64,000 nucleotides of DNA from Glycomyces sp. NRRL B-16210 (GTDB lineage Bacteria > Actinomycetota > Actinomycetes > Mycobacteriales > Micromonosporaceae): NCBI RefSeq assembly GCF_000719515.1, contig NZ_JOGR01000013.1:124001-188000 (forward strand), written 5' to 3'. Below the pieces are notes generated by a model. The model was not told where the DNA came from, did not search any database, and worked only from the letters and a program-made list of their open reading frames with translations. A program made the position numbers and the translations under genes. Below, one piece after another: positions 33,764 to 43,019 of the stretch; within the stretch, counting starts at the first letter, position 1; each line of letters starts with the position of its first letter.

Positions 33764-33834
33764 CGGCGGTGCTCCTTCCGCGTCGAGGGAGAAGACGGCG
33801 CTCATCGGCGGTGCTCCTTCCGTGTCAAGGGAGA
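33758..33834. repeat. 42-bp tandem duplication of a ribosome binding site and start codon
   Basis: Two 35-bp blocks (33758-33792 and 33800-33834), 42 bp apart and differing at two positions. Each contains, on the minus strand, GGAAGGAGCACCGCCG followed by ATGAGCGC. The period is a multiple of three, so the second start is in frame with the first. Confidence 0.8.
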
Positions 33835-34168
33835 GAGGCGTGCGGGCTTGCGAATCGTGCTGGTGATCAATGGGGATCGCCATGTCGGACACCGCACCTC
33901 GTGTACAGGAATTGATCGCCGACACCGTTGTCGCCGCACCGCAAGGGGTATCACTCGCGACTCCGCAGCCGATGCCGTTGCGGGTTTGTGAACGACAGTA
34001 CGTGTGGGATCGAGCGGTTTGTTCGATCAGTCGGGAAGTTGACAGAAACGCCCTGACGTGCTGTGACAACCTGTTCATGCAACTGGTAGATTCCACTCAG
34101 GATCGGCCGGGTCACCGTGTTCCGGTCCGGTTCCCGCGCGAACCCCGCAGCGCGGCAAGATAGACCAC
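33806..34168. other. divergent spacer before the SARP regulator
   Basis: 363 bp. The plus-strand half holds the candidate SARP promoter (listed next) and a perfect TTGACA (34039-34044) with no matching -10. A minus-strand extension of the Imm1 frame reaches here but lacks codon bias. Nothing else is seen. Confidence 0.4.
34063..34092 (+). promoter_or_regulatory. candidate promoter of the SARP gene
   Basis: GTGACA (34063-34068), 18-nt spacer, TAGATT (34087-34092). It would give a leader of about 70 nt. Confidence 0.45.
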
Positions 34169-37069
34169 ATGCGTGTGGAACTGCTGGGACCGCTGCGGGT
34201 GCAAGGCGAGGACGGGGCCGAGATCGCCCTCCCCGCTGGCCGCGGGCGCGCGCTCCTCGCCCGGCTCGCCCTCGACGCCGGGCGCACCGTCACCGCCGCC
34301 GCCCTCATCGAGGCCCTCTGGCCCGACGACGCGCCCGCCAACGCCGCCGGCGCCCTCCACACCCAGCTCTCGCGCCTGCGCGGCCACCTCGGCGGCGCCA
34401 TCGGCGCCCTCGTGGTCAGCGAGACCGGTGGTTACCGGCTCACCGGGACCGACACCGACCTCGCCGAGTTCGAACGGCTCGCCGCCCGAGCCGAGGCCGC
34501 CGCCGAGCACGGCGCCCCCGCCGCCGTCCGCGAGACCGCCGAAGCCGCCCTCGACCTGTGGCGCGGACCCGCCTTCGCCGACCTCGACCGCTTCGCGTTC
34601 GCCGACGCCGCCAGGGTGCGCCTCACCGTCCGCCGCGAAGCCGTCGCCGCCCTCCACATCGAGGCGCGCCTGCGCCTCGACGGCTCCGACGCCGTGCTCG
34701 CCGACCTCGCCGCCCGCCACGCCGCCGACCCGCTCGCCGAACCCGACGCCGCCCGCTACATGCGGGCCCTCGCCGCCTCCGGGCGCCGCGCCGAGGCGCT
34801 CGCCGTCCACGAGACCGTCCGCGCCCGCCTCGCCGACGAACTCGGCGTCGACCCCTCACCGGTGCTCGCCGCCGCCCACCTCGACGTGCTCCGCGGCTCC
34901 GACTCGGCCCCGCGGCGCCCGAACCGCCTGCCCCGGCCCCTCACCGCCTGCATCGGCCGCGAGAGCGAACTCAAGGCCCTCCCGGAGCTGCTGGACGCGA
35001 ACCGGCTCGTGACCCTCACCGGCCCCGGCGGCACCGGCAAGACCCGCCTGGTGGTCGAGACCGCCCACCGCCTCGCCGCGGCCGGGCGCACCGTCCACCT
35101 CGTCGAACTCGCCCCCGTGAGCGACCCGACCCGCCTGCCGGAGATCTTCCTCGACGCCCTCGGCCTCGGCGAGTCGATCCTCGCCCGCCGCGAGCAGGAC
35201 CCGCGCACGCGCCTGGTCGAAGCCCTGTGGAACCGCGAGGTCGTCCTCGCGGTCGACAACTGCGAGCACCTCATCGAGGCGACGGCCGCACTCGTCGCCG
35301 ACCTGCTCGCCCAGGCCCCGGGCCTGCGCATCCTCGCCACCAGCCGCGAGCCGCTCGGCATCACCGGCGAGACCGTCTTCGACGTCGGCCCGCTCACCCT
35401 CCCCGAACCGGCCGAGGCCCTCGCCGACCTGCGCGACCACGCCTCGATCCGCCTGTTCGAAGAACGCGCCCGCCAGAGCGACCCCGGCTTCACCGTCGAC
35501 GCCGGCAACGCCGCCACCGTCGCGGCCGTGTGCGCCGCCCTCGACGGCCTCCCGCTCGCCATCGAACTCGCCGCCGCCCGCCTGCGCGGCATGAGCCTCG
35601 ACGACCTCGCCGCCCGCCTCGGCGACCGCTTCGGGCTCCTCGGCCGCGGCCCCCGCACCGCCGAACCGCGCCAGCGGACCCTCCGCGCCGTCGTCGACTG
35701 GAGCTGGGACCTCCTCGACCCCGAAGAGCGCCTCGTCCTCGCCCGCATGTCGGTGTTCAACGGCGGCGCCGACCTCGACGCCGCGTGCGAGGTCTGCTCG
35801 GCGAGCGTCGAGACCGTCACCGGCCTGGTCGACAAGTCCCTCATCCAGCGCCTGCCCGGCGGACGCTACCGGCTCCTGGAGACCGTCCGCGAATACGCCG
35901 CCGCGCGATTGGCCGAAGCCGGCGAGACCGCCGGGCGCTACGAGCGCCACGCCCTCCACTACACGCGGATCGCCGAAACCGCCGAACCCCACCTCATGCG
36001 CGCCGAACAGGTCGAATGGCTCGCCCGCCTCGCCCCCGACCACGCGAACTTCACCGCCGCCGTCCACCGGATGATCGCCGCCGGGAACGCCGAACTCGCC
36101 CACCGCGCCGTCTCGCCGCTGTCGTGGTACTGGTGGATGCGCGGCCACCGCCGCGAAGGCCAGCGGCTCGTCGAACGCGTCCGCGCCCTCCCCGGCGAGG
36201 TCGCTCCGCTGCTGCGCGCCAAGGCCGCGCTCGCCGGCACCTGGGGCATGTGGTCGGGCCTGCTCGACCCCGCCGAGGTCGACGCCGGGTTCGCCCAGGC
36301 CCAGGCCCTCGTCGAACGCCACGACCTCTACCGGGCCGAACCCCTGCTGCGGATGATCCCGCTGATCCGGGCCCTGCTCGCCGAGGACGAGGCGGGACTG
36401 CGGTCCATCGCCGCCTCGATCGACCCCGACCGCGCCGCCGGGCCCGCCGCCGAACGCGAAGTGTGGGTCCGCGGCATCGCCCTGCTGTTCATCTCCGACT
36501 TCTCCCAGCGCGCCGGGCGCGAGGAGCGGGCGAGCGCCGAACTCGCCGAGGCCGCCGCGATCTTCGAGCGGATCGGCGAGCGCTTCGGCCTCATGGTCAC
36601 CTTGCAGGGCGTCGGCGGCGAACGCATGGCCCACGGCGACTACCAGGGCGCCCGCGAAGTACTGAAGCGGGCATTGGAGGCCGAGGCCGAGTTCGGCGCG
36701 GACGTGGCCGACTCGGTCATCGCCGAATACCTGTGGCGCATCGACGCCGAATACGGCGACGACCTGCCCGCGACTTTGGAGCGGATGAGAGCCGTGGCCG
36801 ACCGGGCCGCGCGCATCGGCAACGCCGAGAACGTCGTCGGCGCCCGCACCTCGGCCGCGATCTGCCTGCGGCGCCTCGGGAAGCTCACCGAAGCGCGCGA
36901 GGAACTCCTGGCCGCCGAAGGCGACCTGCCGCGGTTCCTCGACTTCTCAGAGGTCTCGGTGCAGCTGTACCGCCAGCTCGCCCTCGTGGCGCGCGAACTC
37001 GGCGACCCGGACCTGGAGGTCCGGGCCGCCGGGATGCTGGACGGCAGCAACTGGCCCTTCAGCACCTGA
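34169..37069 (+). CDS. SARP/AfsR-type transcriptional activator with NB-ARC ATPase
   Basis: 966 residues. An OmpR-like winged helix (about 1-90; MRVELLGPLRVQ, then LIEALWPDDAP) is followed by the bacterial transcriptional activator domain (about 95-240), a P-loop NB-ARC-like ATPase (GPGGTGKTRLV, about 286-296; TSREPLG sensor; GLPLAIELAAARLRG) and helical TPR-like repeats to the end. Such regulators switch on secondary-metabolite or morphological genes, often after binding ATP. It reads toward a DrrAB-type exporter on the other strand, with only 25 bp between their stops, so a functional link is possible but unproven. No biosynthetic genes are adjacent. Confidence 0.9.
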   Translation: MRVELLGPLRVQGEDGAEIALPAGRGRALLARLALDAGRTVTAAALIEALWPDDAPANAAGALHTQLSRLRGHLGGAIGALVVSETGGYRLTGTDTDLAEFERLAARAEAAAEHGAPAAVRETAEAALDLWRGPAFADLDRFAFADAARVRLTVRREAVAALHIEARLRLDGSDAVLADLAARHAADPLAEPDAARYMRALAASGRRAEALAVHETVRARLADELGVDPSPVLAAAHLDVLRGSDSAPRRPNRLPRPLTACIGRESELKALPELLDANRLVTLTGPGGTGKTRLVVETAHRLAAAGRTVHLVELAPVSDPTRLPEIFLDALGLGESILARREQDPRTRLVEALWNREVVLAVDNCEHLIEATAALVADLLAQAPGLRILATSREPLGITGETVFDVGPLTLPEPAEALADLRDHASIRLFEERARQSDPGFTVDAGNAATVAAVCAALDGLPLAIELAAARLRGMSLDDLAARLGDRFGLLGRGPRTAEPRQRTLRAVVDWSWDLLDPEERLVLARMSVFNGGADLDAACEVCSASVETVTGLVDKSLIQRLPGGRYRLLETVREYAAARLAEAGETAGRYERHALHYTRIAETAEPHLMRAEQVEWLARLAPDHANFTAAVHRMIAAGNAELAHRAVSPLSWYWWMRGHRREGQRLVERVRALPGEVAPLLRAKAALAGTWGMWSGLLDPAEVDAGFAQAQALVERHDLYRAEPLLRMIPLIRALLAEDEAGLRSIAASIDPDRAAGPAAEREVWVRGIALLFISDFSQRAGREERASAELAEAAAIFERIGERFGLMVTLQGVGGERMAHGDYQGAREVLKRALEAEAEFGADVADSVIAEYLWRIDAEYGDDLPATLERMRAVADRAARIGNAENVVGARTSAAICLRRLGKLTEAREELLAAEGDLPRFLDFSEVSVQLYRQLALVARELGDPDLEVRAAGMLDGSNWPFST

Positions 37070-37094
37070 GCCCTTCAGCCCATGTTCTGCGCGC

Positions 37095-37906
37095 TCAATT
37101 CGTGAGCTTGCGCCGGTAGGCCCGCAGCGAGAGCGGCACGAACACCGCCAGGATCGCCGCGCACCACGCGAGCAGCGCGAGCGTCTCGGCCCCGGGCGAG
37201 CCCCCGCCGAGGAACATCCGCATCGTGTCGGCCAGGGCGGTCATCGGATTGACCTGCGCCCACCACTGCACCGGCCCCGGCAGCGTGTCCTTCTCGACGA
37301 AGATCGTCGACGTGTACGCCAGCGGCATGAGCAGGCTGATCATCCACGTCTGGATCTGCTCCTCGCTCTTGGCCGTCAGCCCGACCAGGGCCATCGTCCA
37401 CGAGACGGCGAACAGGAACAGCAGCAGCGCGCCCGCCGCCGCGGCCGTGCCCGCCGCGCCGCCCTCGGCGCGGTAGCCGATCGCAAACGCCACGGCCCCG
37501 ACGACCAGCAGCGCCCACGCGTGCTTGACCATGTCGGCGGCCACGCGCCCGGCCAGCAGCGCGAAGCGCGAGACCGGCATCGCGGTGAGGCGGTCGAAGA
37601 CCCCCTCCTTGATGTCGCCGTACAGGCCCATGCCCGTCGAGGTGATCGCGAAGAACAGGCCCATGGCGATGATGGTCGGCCCCGCGTACTGGAGGAAGTC
37701 CTGCCACGAGCCCATCATCTGCCCGCCCATGAAGAACGTGATGGACAGCAGGATCATGAGCGGGATCATGAAGAACTCGACCAGCTGCGCCGGATAGTGC
37801 TTGATCGACGCGAGCGACCGGGCGGCCATGGAAGCCGACTGCCCCAGCGGCCCGCGAGTGGTGTTCCAAGTGGTCGTCGGCCTCGGGCCGGTGGATGCGA
37901 GGGCGG

Positions 37907-37910
<4 letters not shown>
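37095..37910 (-). CDS. ABC-2 type exporter permease (DrrB-like)
   Basis: 271 residues with six hydrophobic segments (about 45-65, 75-95, 120-145, 155-180, 190-210 and 240-260). GDIKEGVFDRLTAMPVSR is the hallmark of DrrB-type permeases, which export drugs or lipids. A 4-nt ATGA overlap joins it to the ATPase gene upstream. The substrate is unknown. The first residues lack a signal peptide, as expected. Confidence 0.9.
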
Positions 37911-38875
<965 letters not shown>

Positions 38876-38929
38876 GGCGGGGTGCCTTTCTGTTCGCTTG
38901 CGTGCCGCCAGCGTGCGGCCCGCGCCTTG

Positions 38930-38971
38930 CACGTGCCTTGCACCGCGCTTTCACCCGCCGCAAGGCACGTG
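38930..38971. promoter_or_regulatory. inverted repeat upstream of the drrAB-like operon
   Basis: CACGTGCCTTG (38930-38940) and CAAGGCACGTG (38961-38971): 11-bp perfect arms, 20-bp spacer. It overlaps the next terminator by one base. It could be an operator for the exporter operon or part of a compound terminator. Confidence 0.45.
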
Positions 38972-39006
38972 AAAGGGCCGCCTCCACAAGTGGAGGCGGC
39001 CCTTTC
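38971..39006. terminator. terminator of the sugar transporter operon
   Basis: Near-perfect stem GAAAGGGCCGCCTCCAC / GTGGAGGCGGCCCTTTC with a tiny loop, 22 nt after the stop of the permease gene at 39028 (read on the minus strand). Confidence 0.8.
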
Positions 39007-39027
39007 GACCAGCGGTTTCGCTCGCGG

Positions 39028-39972
39028 TCAGCCCTTGATGGCGCCGGTGATGACGGCCTTGGTGAAGTGCTTCTGGATGAACGGGTACATGATGACGATC
39101 GGGAGGATCGTGCACACGACCACGGCCATCTTGAGCGCGGCGGTCGGCGCCGCGGCGGCGGACTGGTACTGGGCCGCCTGCGAGGCGGCGCCGGGCAGGC
39201 CCTGGGTGGACATGAGCATCCGCTGGAGCACCACCTGGATCGGCTGGGTGTCGAGGCTCGGGATGTACAGCACGGCCTGGAAGTAGATGTTCCAGTACAT
39301 GACCGCGTAGAACAGCGCGATGACCGCGAGGATCGCCTTCGACATCGGCAGGACGATCTTGAACAGGGTCCGGAACTCCCCGGCGCCGTCCATCTTCGCG
39401 GCGTCGATGAGCTCGGCCGGGACGCTGTTCATGAAGAACGAGCGGAGCACGATCAGGTTGAAGGCGTTGAACGCCATCGGCAGGATCAGCGACCAGTAGC
39501 TGTTGAACAGGCCCAGCGACTGCACGACCAGGAAGCTCGGGTACATGCCCGGGGCGAACAGGAACGTGAAGAGGATGAGGACCAGCAGCGGCCGGTGCAG
39601 CAGCGTCCCGGGCCGCGAGAGCCCGTAGGCCGCGCCGATGGTGATGACCATGCTGATCGCGGTGCCGCCGGCGGTCAGGGCCATGGTCAGCAGCAGCGAG
39701 TCGGTGAGCGCGCCGCCGTTGAAGATCTCCTGGTAGGCCTGCACGCTCAGGTCGGTCGGGATGAGCAGCAGGTTGCCTCGGGAGCGCGAGAGCGCCTCCT
39801 CGCTCGCGAAGCTGGTCGCGACGACCGCCCAGACGGGGATGACGATCGCGGCCGCGTAGCAGACCAGGAACGCCGCCTTGACGAGCTTCCCGAAGGCCGA
39901 GGGCTCTTCGTCCCAGACCGGGCGCCTGTTGCGGCTGCGGCGCGGTCGGATCCGGATGTCGGTGGTGGTCAT
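39028..39972 (-). CDS. sugar ABC importer permease (MalG/LplC type)
   Basis: 314 residues and six membrane segments (about 30-52, 88-110, 122-145, 155-175, 205-235 and 275-300). The EAA loop that contacts the ATPase is ELIDAAKMDGAGEFRTLFKI (about residues 185-204). It ends KHFTKAVITGAIKG, the typical LplC tail. It imports a carbohydrate together with the permease and binding protein upstream. No ATPase gene is in the cluster, so a shared MsiK-like ATPase is likely used, as is common in actinomycetes. Overlaps the preceding permease by 4 nt (ATGA). Confidence 0.93.
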   Translation of the reverse strand: MTTTDIRIRPRRSRNRRPVWDEEPSAFGKLVKAAFLVCYAAAIVIPVWAVVATSFASEEALSRSRGNLLLIPTDLSVQAYQEIFNGGALTDSLLLTMALTAGGTAISMVITIGAAYGLSRPGTLLHRPLLVLILFTFLFAPGMYPSFLVVQSLGLFNSYWSLILPMAFNAFNLIVLRSFFMNSVPAELIDAAKMDGAGEFRTLFKIVLPMSKAILAVIALFYAVMYWNIYFQAVLYIPSLDTQPIQVVLQRMLMSTQGLPGAASQAAQYQSAAAAPTAALKMAVVVCTILPIVIMYPFIQKHFTKAVITGAIKG

Positions 39973-40949
39973 GACTTCTGGTAGATCCCTTGCTCTCCGA
40001 GGCGGTGGGCGACGCTGTTCGCGACGAGGATCAGGAACAGTCCGATCACGCCCTTGAACAGGCCGGCCGCGGTGCCGAAGGATTCGGATTCGGGCCCGAT
40101 GATGCTGCGGTAGTACACGAAGGTGTCGAGCACCTCGGTGGTCTGGAAGCCCACGGACTGGCGCTGCAACTGGTACTGCTCGAAGCCGACGGTGAGGATG
40201 CCGCCGAGCTGGAGGATGAGCAGGAGCACGATGACCGGCCGGATGCCCGGGAGGGTGATGTGCCACATGCGCTTCCAGCGGTTCGCCCCGTCGACGGCCG
40301 CGGCCTCGTACAGGCTCGGGTTGATCGAGGCGAGGGCGGCCAGGAAGATGATCATGCCCCAGCCGGCGTCCTTCCAGACCCACTGCATCCAGGCCAGGAA
40401 CACGAAGGAGCCGCTGTCGGTCATGAACGTCAGGCGCTCGCCGCCCGATTGCAGCATCAGGTTGGAGACCAGGCCGTCGGAGCCGAGCATCTGGACGAAG
40501 ACGGTGACGACCAGGACCCAGGAGAAGAAGTACGGCAGGTAGACCACCGACTGGAACACGCTGCGGATCTTGGTGGAGACGACGCTGTGCATGACCAGCG
40601 CCAGGATGATCGACAGCGGGAAGACGAACGCCAGCTGCGCCAGCGAGAACTTCAGCGTGTTCCCGAGGGCCGGCAGGAAGTACGGGTTGGCGAACAGCCG
40701 CTCGAACCAGGCGAAGCCCACGATCGGGTTCTCCCAGAACGCCCGGTGCGGGCTGTAGTCCATGAACGCGATGATGTTCCAGGCGCTGGGCCAGTAGAAG
40801 AACACCGCGAGCTGCACCATCGCCGGGAGGGTGAGCAGGAGCAGGGGCCAGTCGTGGCGGAGCCGCTGCGCCAGGGTTCGCCGGCGGTCGATGCGGGGGC
40901 GCTCCGAGGCCTGCGCGGCCTCTGGAGCTGGTGTCTGGAGTGCTGCCAT
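39969..40949 (-). CDS. sugar ABC importer permease (LplB/UgpA type)
   Basis: 326 residues and six membrane segments (about 35-60, 105-130, 145-165, 190-210, 245-262 and 295-315). The EAA loop is YEAAAVDGANRWKRMWHITL (about residues 215-234). FYWPSAWNIIAFMDYSPHRA matches the first periplasmic loop of LplB-type permeases. It is separated from the binding-protein gene by 89 bp holding a strong hairpin. No strong ribosome binding site is visible before its ATG. Confidence 0.93.
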   Translation of the reverse strand: MAALQTPAPEAAQASERPRIDRRRTLAQRLRHDWPLLLLTLPAMVQLAVFFYWPSAWNIIAFMDYSPHRAFWENPIVGFAWFERLFANPYFLPALGNTLKFSLAQLAFVFPLSIILALVMHSVVSTKIRSVFQSVVYLPYFFSWVLVVTVFVQMLGSDGLVSNLMLQSGGERLTFMTDSGSFVFLAWMQWVWKDAGWGMIIFLAALASINPSLYEAAAVDGANRWKRMWHITLPGIRPVIVLLLILQLGGILTVGFEQYQLQRQSVGFQTTEVLDTFVYYRSIIGPESESFGTAAGLFKGVIGLFLILVANSVAHRLGEQGIYQKS

Positions 40950-41000
40950 CGTGTTTTCGGTTTCCGGTCCGGTTCGCAGTCAGAGGATTGGGACGCGAGA

Positions 41001-41033
41001 GGCCGGGCGGCCCGCGTGGCGGGCCGCCCGGCC
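41001..41033 (-). terminator. intra-operon hairpin between binding protein and permease genes
   Basis: 15-bp perfect stem GGCCGGGCGGCCCGC / GCGGGCCGCCCGGCC with loop GTG, 5 nt after the binding-protein stop. It probably stabilises the upstream message or gives partial termination, so that binding protein is made in excess over permeases. Confidence 0.7.
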
Positions 41034-41038
41034 GCGGC

Positions 41039-42727
41039 TCATTCGCCGTGGAGCTGCTCGTAGACGGCCGTGAAGTGCTCGCGGCCGGCCTCGCCGCCGT
41101 TGCTGAGGAACGTCTCGACGATGGAGGGGATGTCGGCGACCTCGGCGCGGCCGAACGCGACGTCGTCCTCCTGGTCCTTCAGCGCCTCGGCGGCGGAGAC
41201 GAACGCCGAGGGCGCCTCGATGCGGACGCCGTCGAAGATGTCGACCTCGATGAGGTCCTTGATCGCGGCGTTGTACTCGAAGCGGGCCTGGACCATGTCG
41301 ACCGGGCCGGTCAGGAAGGTCTGGACCTCGCCGGAGAAGGTCTTGTAGTTGACCGGGGCCTGGACGACGCTGACGCCCAGGTCGGTGAAGACCGGGATGC
41401 CGTCGTCGCCGTAGTCGAAGTGCGTGCCCTCGACGCCGTACTCCAGCAGCTCCCATTCCTTGGTGCCGTACGGGGACGAGCACCAGTTCGCGACGTCGAG
41501 GAGTTCCTCGACCTGCTCCTGGGAGAGGTCCTTGTTGAGGAAGACCCAGCCTTCGACGTCGGGCTTGGAGTGGACGAGCGGGGTGCGACCGTTCGCCGAG
41601 AGGGCGCCGAGGGCGCCGATCCCGCCGGGGGCCTCGCCGCTGTTGACCCAGTCGGTGTACTCGCTCCAGAAGGTGATGCCGTCCTGCTGGAAGAGGCTCG
41701 TCCCGGCCTTGAACAGCTGCTTGGTGTCCAGGGTGCCGCTGGCGATGTCCGGGTGCTGGAGCTTCTCGTCGTGGAGGGTGCGGCGGAACTCGAGCCACTC
41801 GGTGTACTCGGGGCGCTCGGAGTTGTGGACGAGCTTGCCGTCGATGTACGCCCAGCCGTCGCCCGAGGCGAGGCCGAACCACGCCGGGGTGAGCCAGTCG
41901 GTGCCGAGGAAGGCCCACTGGCCGGCGGCGTCGTCGGAGAAGGCGCGGGCCACCTCCAGCAGCTCCTCGACGGTGGTCGGCACGCCCATGCCGAGGTCGT
42001 CGAGCAGGTCGGTGCGGTAGAACATGGCGTTCTGGACGCCGCCCATCATGGACCCGGGGATGCCGAAGATGCGGGCGGACTCGGGGTCGTCGGGGTCGGT
42101 CGACCAGACGGCCTTGCCCCAGACGGTGTCGCCGAGGCCGGCCAGCAGCGGCCAGCGCTCGGAGATGTCGCCCTTGAGGAGGTCGGTGAGGTCGTAGAAG
42201 GAGTTGACGACCGTCTCGCGGAAGTCGGGGTGGGCGTAGAGCATCCAGCTGAACAGCTGGATGCCGTCGCCGAACTCGTTGGCCTGGAGCCACTGCTGCG
42301 AGGTCTCGGCGTAGGTGTTGCCGTCGGCGTGGCGGATGTTGACCACCGTGCCGCCCCAGGCCTCCTGGACGGCCTTGTAGTAGTCGTCGTCCTTGGAGGG
42401 CGCCTCGCCCCACATGGGGATGGTGACCTCGTAGGTGCCGGTGCCGGAGGGCACGTCGGCGATGGCCTGGACCGGCTCGGGGAAGCTGGTGAACGCGGAG
42501 GGGTGGTTCGGCGGCTCGCCGACCAGGTCGGGCTCGAACGGGAGCGGCCATTCCTTGTACTCGGGAAGGAAGTCGAACCCGGTCTGGACCTGCGACGATC
42601 CGCTCCCCGACTCGATGTCGCCGCACGCGGCGACGATGGGCAGTCCCGCGGCCCCGGCGGCGCCGAGACCGGCGACCTTGAACAGGGAGCGGCGCCGGAG
42701 CGGCGACCTGTCGGAGGGAGTAGCCAC
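41039..42727 (-). CDS. sugar-binding lipoprotein of an ABC importer (LplA type)
   Basis: 562 residues. The N-terminus combines a Tat-like RRRSLFKVAG with a lipobox ending IVAAC (Cys35), so it is a lipoprotein on the outer face of the membrane. The rest is a large extracellular solute-binding fold of the LplA/family 1 kind, longer than maltose-binding types. GTG start with AAAGGA 7 nt upstream. It is the first gene of the importer operon and divergent from the ROK regulator, with a XylR-like operator about 60 bp upstream. I infer a xylose-containing oligosaccharide as ligand from this context; the ligand is not visible in the sequence. Confidence 0.9.
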   Translation of the reverse strand: MATPSDRSPLRRRSLFKVAGLGAAGAAGLPIVAACGDIESGSGSSQVQTGFDFLPEYKEWPLPFEPDLVGEPPNHPSAFTSFPEPVQAIADVPSGTGTYEVTIPMWGEAPSKDDDYYKAVQEAWGGTVVNIRHADGNTYAETSQQWLQANEFGDGIQLFSWMLYAHPDFRETVVNSFYDLTDLLKGDISERWPLLAGLGDTVWGKAVWSTDPDDPESARIFGIPGSMMGGVQNAMFYRTDLLDDLGMGVPTTVEELLEVARAFSDDAAGQWAFLGTDWLTPAWFGLASGDGWAYIDGKLVHNSERPEYTEWLEFRRTLHDEKLQHPDIASGTLDTKQLFKAGTSLFQQDGITFWSEYTDWVNSGEAPGGIGALGALSANGRTPLVHSKPDVEGWVFLNKDLSQEQVEELLDVANWCSSPYGTKEWELLEYGVEGTHFDYGDDGIPVFTDLGVSVVQAPVNYKTFSGEVQTFLTGPVDMVQARFEYNAAIKDLIEVDIFDGVRIEAPSAFVSAAEALKDQEDDVAFGRAEVADIPSIVETFLSNGGEAGREHFTAVYEQLHGE

Positions 42728-42787
42728 GTTGCTGTCCTTTCGGTCGTACCAATGTGAGGGTTTGTTCGCGGGGGGTGTAGCCGGTAA

Positions 42788-42814
42788 TTAGTTCGGCTAT
42801 TCGATAAACTAAAG
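42788..42814. promoter_or_regulatory. XylR-type operator between importer and ROK regulator
   Basis: TTAGTT (42788-42793), 13 bp, AACTAA (42807-42812): both arms and the spacing equal the known XylR pattern TTAGTT-N13-AACTAA. The inner sequence TCGATAAACTAA is shared with the copy at 27430. It lies 61 bp before the binding-protein start and about 205 bp before the ROK start. Nothing else is seen in the 42728-43019 spacer. Confidence 0.75.
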
Positions 42815-43019
42815 TAGCGCACGGTGACAGCCCGCACAAGCCGGGGGTCAGGCGAAACGGCCGCGGATTGATCACGATTCGGGAACGGCACCTGTGGCGG
42901 CGCTCATATGCGCCACCACCAGGGACTGGTCGAAGTTCGCGAGCGGTCATACATGACAATGACGAATACGGCTCGCAGGCATCGCCGGGGGCGGACCACG
43001 AGCGACACTGGAGGACAAC

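Noticed and set aside
33870..34163. 97-codon plus frame upstream of the SARP gene
   Set aside because: Overlaps the predicted promoter; no recognisable domain and poor third-position bias.
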